Below, one piece after another: positions 8,157 to 16,135 of a stretch of DNA of 34,633 bases; position 1 is the stretch's first letter; each line of letters starts with the position of its first letter. The position numbers and the translations under genes were made by a program. The stretch comes from Limisoma sp963601185 (GTDB taxonomy: Bacteria > Bacteroidota > Bacteroidia > Bacteroidales > Muribaculaceae), in the NCBI GenBank assembly GCA_963601185.1, contig CAVCEE010000023.1, positions 1-34,633 on the forward strand, read 5' to 3'. The notes under the pieces are model-generated. The model was given only the letters and a program-made list of their open reading frames with translations, did not search any database and was not told where the DNA came from.

Positions 8157-8165
8157 GCTGCCGCG

Positions 8166-8660
8166 ATGAAAATCAGAATACTCGACATCGTTGAGGGAAC
8201 GAGTGTCGACGGACCTGGACTGCGCACCTCCATCTACCTTGCCGGATGCAACCACAAATGCCCCGGATGCCACAATCCGGAGTCGTGGGCGATGGACGGC
8301 GGACGGGAGGCTACCGTAGAGGAGTTGCTCAAGGTGATTGAGTTCAACGACTTCAACGTAACGCTGTCGGGCGGCGATCCGCTCTACCATCCGAAGGAGG
8401 TGGCTGAACTGTGTCGCGCCGTCAAGGAAAGGCTCGGCAAGACAGTGTGGTGCTTCACCGGCTTCCTTTGGGAGGAGATTATGGCGGACAAGTCATTGCA
8501 GTTGCCGCTGCCGTGGATTGACGTTGTGGTGGAAGGGCGGTTTGTGGAAGCCCTACGCGACACTCAACTCCGCTTCCGCGGAAGTCCGAACCAGCGCATT
8601 ATCGACGTAAAGGCATCAATGGAAAGCCCGGTTCCCGTGGAACTGACAGAATATTATTGA
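8166..8660 (+). CDS. nrdG: anaerobic RNR-activating protein (radical SAM)
   Basis: A 164-residue radical SAM activase that installs the glycyl radical on NrdD by reductive cleavage of S-adenosylmethionine. The [4Fe-4S] ligands are Cys28, Cys32 and Cys35 in CNHKCPGC, spaced Cx3Cx2C as in NrdG. Asp-Gly-Pro-Gly-Leu-Arg precedes them, and Leu-Ser-Gly-Gly-Asp-Pro (about 62-67) is the SAM-binding GGD-type motif. The length is typical of NrdG. It shares an operon with nrdD and ends at a strong terminator immediately after the stop codon. Confidence 0.96.
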   Translation: MKIRILDIVEGTSVDGPGLRTSIYLAGCNHKCPGCHNPESWAMDGGREATVEELLKVIEFNDFNVTLSGGDPLYHPKEVAELCRAVKERLGKTVWCFTGFLWEEIMADKSLQLPLPWIDVVVEGRFVEALRDTQLRFRGSPNQRIIDVKASMESPVPVELTEYY

Positions 8661-8702
8661 CAAACAAGGCTGTGCCATCCAGCGCAGCCTTGTTTGCGTT
8701 TC
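8661..8702 (+). terminator. terminator of nrdDG
   Basis: A 15-bp stem pairs 8661-8675 with 8682-8696 (one T-G wobble) around a CATCCA loop and is followed by CGTTTCT. It starts on the base after the nrdG stop codon. The T-run is weak, but the stem is strong. Confidence 0.75.
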
Positions 8703-8717
8703 TGCCCATTCTTTGCT

Positions 8718-8751
8718 GTTAGAGTTATTTTTTTGTTGATAGAGTTATTTT
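8718..8751 (+). promoter_or_regulatory. 14-bp direct repeat ahead of tcdA
   Basis: G(T/A)TAGAGTTATTTT occurs at 8718-8731 and 8738-8751 with 13 of 14 bases identical and a period of exactly 20 bases, about two helical turns. The second copy runs into the probable -33 box of the tcdA promoter. This looks like a paired protein-binding site; the protein is unknown. Confidence 0.45.
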
Positions 8752-8778
8752 AGGGAATGGTGGCTTGCACTATCTTTG
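8748..8778 (+). promoter_or_regulatory. tcdA promoter, Bacteroidota type
   Basis: TTTT at 8748-8751 (3 of 4 to TTTG), 19 bases, then TATCTTTG at 8771-8778, a full -7 match. The start codon is 15 bases downstream. Confidence 0.6.
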
Positions 8779-8793
8779 CAAAAATTTTTGATT

Positions 8794-9588
8794 ATGATAG
8801 AAGACGGTATATTTAAACGGACGGAATTGCTTGTTGGCGATGGGGTGATGGACAGAATCGCTTCTGCGCGTGTCATTGTCTTTGGTGTTGGCGGCGTGGG
8901 AAGTTGGTGCGTTGAGAGTTTGGTGCGCTCGGGCATCAGAAACATCACAATTGTGGATTCCGACTGTGTGTGCATAACCAATATCAACCGGCAGTTGATG
9001 GCCACAACCAAAACTGTGGGACAGCCGAAGGTTGAGGTGCTCAAACAGCGTCTTCTCGAAATTAATCCGCGCGCCAACATCGACGCGCGCCGGGAAATCT
9101 ATTCGGAGGCAACCGCCGCTTCGTTCCGTCTGGAGACCTTCGACTATGTGATTGATGCCATCGACAGCCTCGAGAACAAGGCTTCGCTTATACGTCAGGC
9201 TTGCCGTAGCGGTGCGCGGCTGTTCTCTTCGATGGGGGCTGCCTTGAAGATGGACCCTACGAAAATTGCGGTCGCTGAGTTCTGGAACGTCAGGGGATGC
9301 CCTCTGGCGGCGGCATTGAGGAAAAAGTTCAAGAAGTCGAAACTCTTTCCGTCAAAGAAATTCAAGTGTGTCTACAGCGAAGAATTGCTGCAAAACCAAG
9401 GTTCGTGCGGCACTTGCGGCACGGAGGAGTGCTTCTGTCGGAAGACAGAGAATGCCATCGACGAGAACGACTGGCATGCTGCCAAGATTCACACCAACGG
9501 CACGATGGCACACATCACCGCCATCTTCGGATTTACCCTCGCCGGACTCGTTATGGACGACATCTATCGCAAGTCGGTAACCTTGTAG
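8794..9588 (+). CDS. tcdA: tRNA threonylcarbamoyladenosine dehydratase
   Basis: A 264-residue E1-like (ThiF/MoeB superfamily) enzyme. TcdA uses ATP to cyclise t6A at position 37 of ANN-decoding tRNAs to ct6A. The nucleotide-binding Gly-Val-Gly-Gly-Val-Gly-Ser is at 31-37, Val-Asp-Ser-Asp near 55, and Asn-Ile-Asn-Arg-Gln near 63-67 carries the conserved arginine region. Ala-Ile-Asp-Ser-Leu-Glu-Asn-Lys follows near 122. A cysteine cluster (CGTCGTEECFC, about 208-218) may bind metal. The frame opens with a TTG at 8776, but the ATG at 8794 fits the promoter and family better. Its last 25 bases overlap the end of the convergent DUF4886 gene. Confidence 0.9.
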   Translation: MIEDGIFKRTELLVGDGVMDRIASARVIVFGVGGVGSWCVESLVRSGIRNITIVDSDCVCITNINRQLMATTKTVGQPKVEVLKQRLLEINPRANIDARREIYSEATAASFRLETFDYVIDAIDSLENKASLIRQACRSGARLFSSMGAALKMDPTKIAVAEFWNVRGCPLAAALRKKFKKSKLFPSKKFKCVYSEELLQNQGSCGTCGTEECFCRKTENAIDENDWHAAKIHTNGTMAHITAIFGFTLAGLVMDDIYRKSVTL

Positions 9589-10433
9589 GGGTCTGCAACG
9601 GCGGCGTGGGCGGCTTTCTGTGCGATGGCGCGTTGCTCTTCGGTAACGCCGGCGGGCATATAGGTGTTGCCGATGACAGGTTTGCCGAAGATTGCCTCAA
9701 ACCAAGTGCAGGCAGCCGTGTAGCGGCCGTAGGTTAGATTCAGATGGTAGCCGTCGCGGTTGAGCACGTCGCCCATTGCAGTGCGTGCGTTCTGGATAGC
9801 AGTGCCTGCCGGGACGAGTAGGTCGAAATTGTAGGAAGCCATTACATCCTCCGCAGTTTGGATGATGTCGTTGTACATCGTTTCCTGCGATCCGCCGTAG
9901 TTGGCAAATTCGGAATGCGTCGAGTTGTTGGCGTACGCCCAAGTGCTGTGGAAAATAAATTTGGTCTTTGCTTTAGTCTTGGTCCTCACATATTTCATCA
10001 GTTCGTCGAGAAACGGAGCATAGGTGAGCGGCATTCCCGACAGATTGCTCGCCTGTTGGAACGAAACGTAGTCCCAGTCTTCGTCGGCAAGTGCCGTTGG
10101 CAGATTGTATTTCGGCGTGTTGGTCTTCACGCCATCGACCACCTTGCGGTATTCGTATTTGCTGAGGCTGTCGGTGAGGAATTGCCAATGTTGCTCAAGC
10201 GAGCATCCGCCGTAGTAGAGGTTGCCTATCACCACGTTTATGCTATCGGCGTGCGCCAGTTCCCACAGGTTCTGCTCGATGGCATCCTGCGAGAAACTGT
10301 TGCCTATGGCGAGAATCTTGACCGTGGGTTTCTGCGCGTTGCGTTTGCGCGCGAATGCCTCGTTTGGGGCGATAATGATTGCCAGCAGCGAAACGATGGC
10401 AACTATGCGGATTGCGAAGTTTCTGATATTCAT
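9564..10433 (-). CDS. exported DUF4886 SGNH-type hydrolase
   Basis: A 289-residue protein resembling DUF4886. A signal peptide (hydrophobic 10-22, Ala-Phe-Ala at 26-28) points to export. Ile-Leu-Ala-Ile-Gly-Asn-Ser-Phe-Ser follows, with Ser46 in the place of the SGNH nucleophile, and Asp-Gly-Tyr-His-Leu-Asn near 230 supplies a candidate Asp/His pair. SGNH enzymes are usually esterases, often deacetylating carbohydrates; the substrate here is unknown. The gene converges on tcdA with a 25-base overlap of coding ends, and is divergent from the debranching enzyme gene. A weak minus-strand -7 box (TACCTTTA) lies at 10524-10531. Confidence 0.8.
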   Translation of the reverse strand: MNIRNFAIRIVAIVSLLAIIIAPNEAFARKRNAQKPTVKILAIGNSFSQDAIEQNLWELAHADSINVVIGNLYYGGCSLEQHWQFLTDSLSKYEYRKVVDGVKTNTPKYNLPTALADEDWDYVSFQQASNLSGMPLTYAPFLDELMKYVRTKTKAKTKFIFHSTWAYANNSTHSEFANYGGSQETMYNDIIQTAEDVMASYNFDLLVPAGTAIQNARTAMGDVLNRDGYHLNLTYGRYTAACTWFEAIFGKPVIGNTYMPAGVTEEQRAIAQKAAHAAVADPYKVTDLR

Positions 10434-10467
10434 CTTTGTGAGTTTTTTGCGTTTTGCACTTTAGACT

Positions 10468-10498
10468 ATTGTTTTGTTGAAAGGTTTGCTTAATTTTG
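10468..10498 (+). promoter_or_regulatory. promoter of the debranching enzyme gene
   Basis: ATTG at 10468-10471, 19 bases, then TAATTTTG at 10491-10498, a full -7 match. The start codon follows 49 bases later. The -33 half is imperfect. Confidence 0.45.
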
Positions 10499-10547
10499 TC
10501 AAACGTGTGATATTTCACGAATGTAAAGGTATAAAAACAATCCGTAT

Positions 10548-12836
10548 ATGAAAAATAAAATACTGTTGCTGATGGCTTGCTTTCTGTGCGTCTCTTCCGT
10601 TTGCCTTGAGGCTGCTTTGAAGGTTGACGATTTGGCTGTGCGAGTCGACGGTCAGCGCGAATTTTCGTTCAGCGACAAGCGTGCCGGCTTCTTCTACGGC
10701 ATGACGGGCGTGAACAACTGGAACGATGGCAATGCCGGGTGGAACATCGAAGCGCGTAGGGTGTTTGCCGACTACTCGCTTTTTGTCGACGGAAAGGAAC
10801 TCGACCGTACTGTGACAACAACGGTCGTTTATCCCGACCGACTGGAGCGCAGTTACTCAAACGCAACGGAAACGTTCAGTTTGGCGGACAACAAAAAGGT
10901 GATTTTGCTTGCGGTAGATGCCCCGGCGGCGAAGACTGTCAGCGTGCAACTCAACGGTGACTGGTTGCCGGCTCTTCAGACTGTAGGCGGCAAGGCAGTG
11001 GCGGCACTCACGTCGCACCAAGGGAAATACCTTTGCGTGGTGGGTTTGGACGGCTCGCCGGTTACTGCTGACAATCATAAAGTCACGGCAAACGCTTCGG
11101 CAGGCGGATTTGTTATAGCCTTTGGCACGGCTGCCGATGTGGAGGCTTTGGCTGCCGATGCCGTGGCAAACCACGCATCGTGGTCGGCTCAGCGCAAGGC
11201 ACGCATTCAGGCGATGCTCGACAAGACTCCGCTGGCAACTGACGATGCTCGCCTCGACAAGGCGTTGGCATGGCTTACCCTTACTGCCGACGAACTCGTG
11301 ACGTGGCAGCACGGAGGGTGGGGCATCTATGCTGGCTTTCCGTGGTTCACCGACTTCTGGGGGCGCGATATGTTTATCGCAATGCCGGGCACTGTGCTGT
11401 GCAGCGGTAATTTCGACGTGGCAAAAAATATCCTTCTTTCGTTTGCAAAATATCAGGACACCGACAAGCAGTCGGAAACCTATGGTCGTGTGCCAAACCG
11501 TCTGAATCTTGACGGCATTCTTTACAACACCACCGACGGCACTCCTCGGTTTGTGATGCAGGTGCTCGACTATCTGAACTATACCAGTGACAAGTCGTTC
11601 ATCAAGCAGATATACAAAAATGTGAAGATTGCCACCGATGCATCAATCGACCTATATACTGACGGCAACGGCTATCTTACGCACGCTGATGCCGACACGT
11701 GGATGGATGCCAAGCGGCAGAGCAAGTATCCGTGTTCGCCGCGCGGCAACAGGGCAGTCGATATCCAGGCGTTGTGGTATGAGCAACTTGTGGCATCAGT
11801 GAAACTGGCGGAAGCCACGGGCCACAAGAGCGATGCCAAGCGTTGGCAGGAGATTGCCGACAAGTTGAAAGCCAATTTCAACCGTGATTTCGTGGTTGAC
11901 GGACGGCTGGTGGATCATCTCAACGAGGACGGCACTGCTGACAGCCAGTTGCGCCCGAACACGATGTTTGCCTACGGACTTTTGTCTGACGGCCTTCTGA
12001 AACGCTCCGACATCAAGACGATATGGAGCAGACTGACATATCCGTGGGGTGTGTCGTCGCTCGACCAGATGGACGACCAGTTCCACCCTTACAACGAGCA
12101 GTGGTACCGCTACCACAAGGACGATGCGTACCACAACGGAACAGTATGGTTGTGGCTTAACGGTATGGCGATGCAGCGTATGATTGAGTTCAACCAGGAG
12201 GGAACTGCGTTCCGCCTGTTTGAGAATATGAACCGTCAGGCTCTCGACGAGGGTGCGGTGGGCAGCCTATCTGAGTGTGCCGATGCGTGGTGTCGTCCGG
12301 GGCAGACGTGGGCGCGCCGCTCGGGCACATTCCTTCAGTCGTGGAGCAATTCAGAGCAGTTGCGCGTGTGGAGTCAGTATTTCCTCGGTGTCCGCCCGAA
12401 TTTGCTCGACGGAAAGATTGTTGTTGCGCCACGGTTGCCGCAGTCGTTGGCGAAAGTTGCTACAGAGGTGAACCTCGGCGACGGCAAGTTGCACTACGAC
12501 TATAGTCGTGCCGGCAATGCACAGTCGCTGATTCTGATGTGGACTGGCAAAAACGGCGTTGCTTTGGATTTTGATATTGAGGGCTATGCCGACTGCTTGC
12601 AGCAGATAAAGGCAGGTCAGCAGGTGACTGTGAAGTGGGATGCCAAGGCAATGACTGTCGCAGTTGGCGGCAAGCAGGTGCTTTCCGTTGCCCCTGATGC
12701 GGCAAAGAAGCAGGGGCAGACCGACAACGATGCTTTCTTCCGTGGCGTTGACTTTGCGCAGCCGTGCTACCGTGAGGACTTGAAATCAATGTCGCGCTAC
12801 TTCAATCCGCCGTTGGACTATTTCAGTGTGGAGTAG
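10548..12836 (+). CDS. exported amylo-alpha-1,6-glucosidase (GH133-like)
   Basis: A 762-residue protein of the glycogen debranching family, which hydrolyses alpha-1,6 branch stubs of glycogen or starch fragments. An N-terminal signal peptide (hydrophobic 5-20, Glu-Ala-Ala at 21-23) is followed by a beta-rich domain to about residue 220. An (alpha/alpha)6 catalytic domain with GFPWFTDFWGRDMF near 262-275 comes next. Further family motifs are ADTWMDA near 383, RPNTMFAYGL near 471 and HNGTVWLWLNG near 530. Export is notable, since cytoplasmic homologues handle internal glycogen; a periplasmic role on dietary or host alpha-glucans is inferred. Neighbours are a DUF4886 hydrolase upstream (divergent) and a DUF308 membrane protein 46 bases downstream. 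Confidence 0.88.
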   Translation: MKNKILLLMACFLCVSSVCLEAALKVDDLAVRVDGQREFSFSDKRAGFFYGMTGVNNWNDGNAGWNIEARRVFADYSLFVDGKELDRTVTTTVVYPDRLERSYSNATETFSLADNKKVILLAVDAPAAKTVSVQLNGDWLPALQTVGGKAVAALTSHQGKYLCVVGLDGSPVTADNHKVTANASAGGFVIAFGTAADVEALAADAVANHASWSAQRKARIQAMLDKTPLATDDARLDKALAWLTLTADELVTWQHGGWGIYAGFPWFTDFWGRDMFIAMPGTVLCSGNFDVAKNILLSFAKYQDTDKQSETYGRVPNRLNLDGILYNTTDGTPRFVMQVLDYLNYTSDKSFIKQIYKNVKIATDASIDLYTDGNGYLTHADADTWMDAKRQSKYPCSPRGNRAVDIQALWYEQLVASVKLAEATGHKSDAKRWQEIADKLKANFNRDFVVDGRLVDHLNEDGTADSQLRPNTMFAYGLLSDGLLKRSDIKTIWSRLTYPWGVSSLDQMDDQFHPYNEQWYRYHKDDAYHNGTVWLWLNGMAMQRMIEFNQEGTAFRLFENMNRQALDEGAVGSLSECADAWCRPGQTWARRSGTFLQSWSNSEQLRVWSQYFLGVRPNLLDGKIVVAPRLPQSLAKVATEVNLGDGKLHYDYSRAGNAQSLILMWTGKNGVALDFDIEGYADCLQQIKAGQQVTVKWDAKAMTVAVGGKQVLSVAPDAAKKQGQTDNDAFFRGVDFAQPCYREDLKSMSRYFNPPLDYFSVE

Positions 12837-12882
12837 TGGAATAGAGTAACTAAAGAATGAAATTATACTAAAAAGGGAAAAT

Positions 12883-13482
12883 ATGAAGAATAAGTTTTCT
12901 GTAGTGTTCGATTTGTTGCTGTTGGCCGTAGGCGTACTTTTCGTGGTGCTGTGGTCAAACGGTATGGGTGTGTTTGATCTCGTGTCGATCGTTGTCGGCA
13001 TCGTCATCATAGTGTTCAGCAGTTGGCTGTCGGTGGCATTGATTGCCAAGTTCAAGGATGGATTGATTCAGCGCGGAGGACTCATCGGTGCGGGCATTCC
13101 GCTGGCGTGTAGCCTTGCACTGGGCATCGCTATGGTTGCGGCAAGCCACGTGTTTGTCAACATTTTCTCCTATCTCTCTGCCACGCTGCTGATTGTCGGC
13201 GCGGTGTACAAGTTCTGGGAGATTCTTTCGGTGCGGAAGTCGGTTGTGCTACCTTTCTGGGTGTTTATCATGCCGGCAATAGTGATGGTCTGCGGCATAG
13301 TCCTGTTTGCCGTTGGCATACAAATCGTGCAGCAGTGGCTTGCACTCATCGTCGGTGTGGCGTTTATAATATATGCGTTGCACTCGATTGTGGAATTAGT
13401 GCTCTACAAGCGACTGAAATCCCAAGACACCAAGCGCAACGCCACTGATGTGAAGTTTGAAGAGATTCCCGACAAGGAGTAA
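12883..13482 (+). CDS. DUF308/HdeD-like membrane protein
   Basis: A 199-residue protein with about six hydrophobic segments in three pairs (roughly 8-24, 30-52, 66-86, 90-108, 118-142, 146-166) and a charged cytoplasmic-like tail rich in Lys, Asp and Glu. This matches the HdeD/DUF308 arrangement. HdeD is linked to acid resistance in enterics, but no molecular activity is established, so none is claimed. The gene follows the debranching enzyme by 46 bases and may share its transcript. It converges on the cytidylate-kinase-like gene with a nine-base gap. Confidence 0.7.
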   Translation: MKNKFSVVFDLLLLAVGVLFVVLWSNGMGVFDLVSIVVGIVIIVFSSWLSVALIAKFKDGLIQRGGLIGAGIPLACSLALGIAMVAASHVFVNIFSYLSATLLIVGAVYKFWEILSVRKSVVLPFWVFIMPAIVMVCGIVLFAVGIQIVQQWLALIVGVAFIIYALHSIVELVLYKRLKSQDTKRNATDVKFEEIPDKE

Positions 13483-13491
13483 GCGTTCAGC

Positions 13492-14124
13492 CTACTGGCG
13501 CAGACGGGTCTCTACATACGAGATAATTTGGTTGAGCACCTCCTCCTCCGGCAAGCGCGACGAGTCGATGCAAAGGTCGTAGGAGGAAGAGTGTCCCCAC
13601 TCTTTGTCGGTGTAGAAATTGTAGTATTCCGCTCTCAACTTGTTGTTTTTCTTTGCCAGAGCCTTGGCGTCGTCGAGAGTCAGTCCCTCGATGCGGTTTG
13701 CGATACGCTCGGCACAGGCATCCTGCGATGCGCTGATGAAGATGTTGATGCAGTAGGGGTTATTGCGGAGCAGAAAGTCGGCGCAACGTCCCATAATCAC
13801 ACACGATTCGCGCTCGGCGATTGTGCGGATGGTGTCGCAGATGGTTTTCTGCACGTTGTCGTAGTACGATGACACTGGGCTGGCAGTGAACGGCTGGATG
13901 TAGAAGCCGAGGTTCATCGATAGGTTATTGATATAGAACGACGGGAGTTTCTCGTCGTTTTTTTTGAACAACTCGGGATTTGCTCCGATTTCCTTGGCTG
14001 CCTCGAAGAGGAGTTCCTTGTCGTAGAACTTGATGCCGAGCCGCTCGGCCAACTTCTTTCCGATGACGTGGCCACCGCTGCCGAACTGGCGTCCCACGCT
14101 GATTACGTATTTCTTGCTTTCCAT
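13492..14124 (-). CDS. cytidylate kinase-like protein
   Basis: A 210-residue P-loop kinase of the cytidylate kinase-like family. The N-terminus Val-Ile-Ser-Val-Gly-Arg-Gln-Phe-Gly-Ser-Gly-Gly (7-18) is the phosphate loop in this family's variant form. Phe-Tyr-Asp-Lys-Glu-Leu-Leu (about 33-39) follows, and an Asp-Ala-Cys-Ala-Glu-Arg-Ile region near 130 resembles the lid. Canonical Cmk is somewhat different in sequence, so this may be a paralogue with another substrate. It has a minus-strand -7 box at 14147-14154 and lies downstream of the tRNA unit, separated from it by a terminator. Confidence 0.85.
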   Translation of the reverse strand: MESKKYVISVGRQFGSGGHVIGKKLAERLGIKFYDKELLFEAAKEIGANPELFKKNDEKLPSFYINNLSMNLGFYIQPFTASPVSSYYDNVQKTICDTIRTIAERESCVIMGRCADFLLRNNPYCINIFISASQDACAERIANRIEGLTLDDAKALAKKNNKLRAEYYNFYTDKEWGHSSSYDLCIDSSRLPEEEVLNQIISYVETRLRQ

Positions 14125-14146
14125 ATTGTCCGTAATTTTGATATCA

Positions 14147-14154
14147 CAAAATTA
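14147..14154 (-). promoter_or_regulatory. -7 box for the cytidylate kinase-like gene
   Basis: The minus strand reads TAATTTTG, a full match. TTTT stands 20 bases upstream, where TTTG is expected. The start codon is 22 bases downstream. Confidence 0.45.
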
Positions 14155-14170
14155 CATTTATTTTTTGTGT

Positions 14171-14207
14171 AAAAAAATAAGAGGAAACTCATTTCTGAAT
14201 TTCCTCT
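14171..14207 (-). terminator. terminator of the tRNA-fMet transcript
   Basis: On the minus strand 14207-14196 pairs with 14191-14180 in a 12-bp stem (one U-G pair) closed by a GAAA tetraloop at 14195-14192. A TATTTTTTT run follows. It begins four bases after the tRNA 3' end. Confidence 0.85.
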
Positions 14208-14211
14208 GTCT

Positions 14212-14286
<75 letters not shown>

Positions 14287-14304
14287 ATGTTTCGTTTACG
14301 GGTG

Positions 14305-14336
14305 CAAAGGTAGTGACTTTTGGCTGCGATTCCAAA
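14305..14336 (-). promoter_or_regulatory. tRNA-fMet promoter, Bacteroidota type
   Basis: On the minus strand TTTG (14336-14333) is followed by exactly 20 bases and TACCTTTG (14312-14305), matching both consensus boxes. The mature tRNA begins 18 bases past the -7 box, leaving a short 5' leader for RNase P. Confidence 0.8.
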
Positions 14337-14420
14337 TTTTTTGGCAACTTTTTTGCTATGAAAAGTGACGCTTGTGTGTAATTAGTTGTTTGATAGGATG
14401 TTTTTGATTGAGAAAATTTT

Positions 14421-14444
14421 GGCGGTTTGCGCGCACAGACCGCC
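14421..14444. promoter_or_regulatory. 24-bp palindrome upstream of the TetR gene
   Basis: GGCGGTTTG (14421-14429) and CAGACCGCC (14436-14444) form a 9-bp inverted repeat with one T-G exception around CGCGCA. The size suits a TetR-family operator. It lies about 48 bases upstream of the likely tetR -33 box. No T-run follows, so it is not a typical terminator. Confidence 0.4.
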
Positions 14445-14491
14445 AACAGTGGGATATATTGCCGGATGTGTTGCAATTTCGACCGCTATTT

Positions 14492-14523
14492 TTTGCCGTA
14501 ATAAAATAATATGCTTAATTTCG
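14492..14523 (+). promoter_or_regulatory. promoter of the tetR-KASIII-fabG module
   Basis: TTTG at 14492-14495, a spacer of exactly 20 bases, and TAATTTCG at 14516-14523 (one base off TAnnTTTG). The start codon at 14568 is 44 bases downstream. Confidence 0.5.
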
Positions 14524-14567
14524 CACATAAAATCGGTATTTGTGCAACCACAAGACAGTCAAGTTAT

Positions 14568-15161
14568 ATGGGTAATACAAGAGATAAGTTAATAGATATC
14601 GCAAGGCAGTTATTTGCCCATAAGGGTATTGAGAATACCACAATGAACGATATCGCCGTAGCGGCCGAAAAGGGTCGTCGCACAATCTACACTTATTTCA
14701 AAAACAAGCGCGACATCTACAACGCTGTGGTTGAGACTGAAAGCGATATCGTTATCGAAAAACTTGGCGAGATTGTCAACCTCCAGATTCCGCCGGACGA
14801 GAAACTGATGGAATTCATATTCCAGCGTTTCGACGCAATGAAGGACCTTGTGCACCGCAACGGTTCTCTGCGTGCCGGATTTTTCCGCGACGTGAGAAAG
14901 GTGGAGAGGGCGAGAAAGTCGACAAGTCCGAAGGAGGTGCATATATTGGAGTCAATCCTACAAGAAGGAGTAGACAAGGGAATGTTCAAGATTAAGCACG
15001 TCGACAAGACCGCAATGGTGATGCTCCTGTGTCTTCAGGGACTTGACGTGCCGTATATCCGCGACAATTTCAAGGATCTTGACATTGAGAAAGACAAACT
15101 CCGTGACTATCTCAGCGATTTTATATTCTCTGGCATAAAACAACAACAAATAAAAATCTAA
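14568..15161 (+). CDS. TetR/AcrR-family transcriptional regulator
   Basis: A 197-residue regulator. The N-terminal helix-turn-helix spans about 8-50, with Ile-Ala-Arg-Gln-Leu-Phe-Ala-His-Lys-Gly, the Thr-Met-Asn-Asp-Ile-Ala turn and Tyr-Thr-Tyr-Phe-Lys-Asn-Lys, all diagnostic of TetR. The helical C-terminal ligand domain is not recognisable further. A longer frame opens at 14511, but its first 19 residues run through the promoter region, so Met-Gly-Asn-Thr at 14568 is chosen. The ketoacyl synthase gene starts three bases after the stop, so it probably controls this lipid module and perhaps senses an acyl compound; that is inference. Confidence 0.92.
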   Translation: MGNTRDKLIDIARQLFAHKGIENTTMNDIAVAAEKGRRTIYTYFKNKRDIYNAVVETESDIVIEKLGEIVNLQIPPDEKLMEFIFQRFDAMKDLVHRNGSLRAGFFRDVRKVERARKSTSPKEVHILESILQEGVDKGMFKIKHVDKTAMVMLLCLQGLDVPYIRDNFKDLDIEKDKLRDYLSDFIFSGIKQQQIKI

Positions 15162-15164
15162 TCT

Positions 15165-16109
15165 ATGTTTATCAACGCAACCGGATTCTATATTCCCTCA
15201 ACAAGAGTACCCAACAGCCATTTTCTGGAACTCAACGGCTTGACCGACGAGTGGATTCGTCAGCGCACCGGCATCGAGACCCGCTCCAAGGCAGGGGAGG
15301 GCGAGAACCAGAACACAATGGGTATCAATGCCATCGACAATGCCATCGAGAAACTGCCTTACGACGTGAAGGAGGTTGACTTGATTGTCTCGGCTGCCTA
15401 TGCGCCCTACGACACTGTAGGCACTACCGCCCATATTGCGCAGCGGCACTACGGTATGGAGGACGCGCGCGCAGTCGCTGTCACTGCGGCTTGCTCGTCG
15501 TTTGTCAACGGACTGGAGATTATTGAGGGCTATTTTGCAATGAGCAAGGCTTCGAAGGCTTTGATTGTATGCTCGGAGCACAACACTTACTACGCCAACG
15601 AGTGCGACAAGACATGCGGACACCTTTGGGGCGATGCTGCGGTGGCGTATTTCGTGTCGAAGGACAAGGTTGCGGAGACGGATATGGAGATAAAGACAAT
15701 CTACACCCACGGACTTGGACACTTGGGACAGGGACCGGAGGGAGTGCGTCTGCGTCCGCACGAGGACGGCATCGCTATGCCTCACGGCAGGGATGTGTTC
15801 GTTCACGGCTGCAAGTATCTGGTGAAGGGGCTCAACATGGTTTCGAAAGCCAACGGCATCAAGGCCGTAGATCTTGACTATATAATATGCCATCAGGGAA
15901 ACAAGCGCATTGTGGCAAACATTGCCCACTATCTGAAATTGGAAAGTTCGCGCTTCCTCAACAACATTGAGGAGTTGGGCAACACCGGTTCGGCAAGTTG
16001 CGCACTGGTTTTTGCACAAAACAGAGACAAGTTCAAGAAAGGTCAGCGGATAGGTCTTGCCGTGTTTGGCGGCGGCTATTCGTGTGGAGCATTTTTGGTT
16101 GAAATTTAA
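15165..16109 (+). CDS. ketoacyl-ACP synthase III (FabH-like)
   Basis: A 314-residue thiolase-fold condensing enzyme. The catalytic triad is intact: Cys110 in Ala-Ala-Cys-Ser-Ser-Phe, His243 in Cys-His-Gln-Gly-Asn, and Asn273 in Gly-Asn-Thr-Gly-Ser-Ala-Ser. KASIII enzymes start fatty acid chains by condensing an acyl-CoA with malonyl-ACP. Sequence alone does not tell whether this is the housekeeping FabH or a specialised paralogue. Its setting between a TetR regulator and a FabG reductase, rather than next to plsX, favours a regulated or accessory role. No acyl carrier protein gene is present nearby. Confidence 0.88.
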   Translation: MFINATGFYIPSTRVPNSHFLELNGLTDEWIRQRTGIETRSKAGEGENQNTMGINAIDNAIEKLPYDVKEVDLIVSAAYAPYDTVGTTAHIAQRHYGMEDARAVAVTAACSSFVNGLEIIEGYFAMSKASKALIVCSEHNTYYANECDKTCGHLWGDAAVAYFVSKDKVAETDMEIKTIYTHGLGHLGQGPEGVRLRPHEDGIAMPHGRDVFVHGCKYLVKGLNMVSKANGIKAVDLDYIICHQGNKRIVANIAHYLKLESSRFLNNIEELGNTGSASCALVFAQNRDKFKKGQRIGLAVFGGGYSCGAFLVEI

Positions 16110-16135
16110 GAATTACTTTTTTTAATTATATAAAT

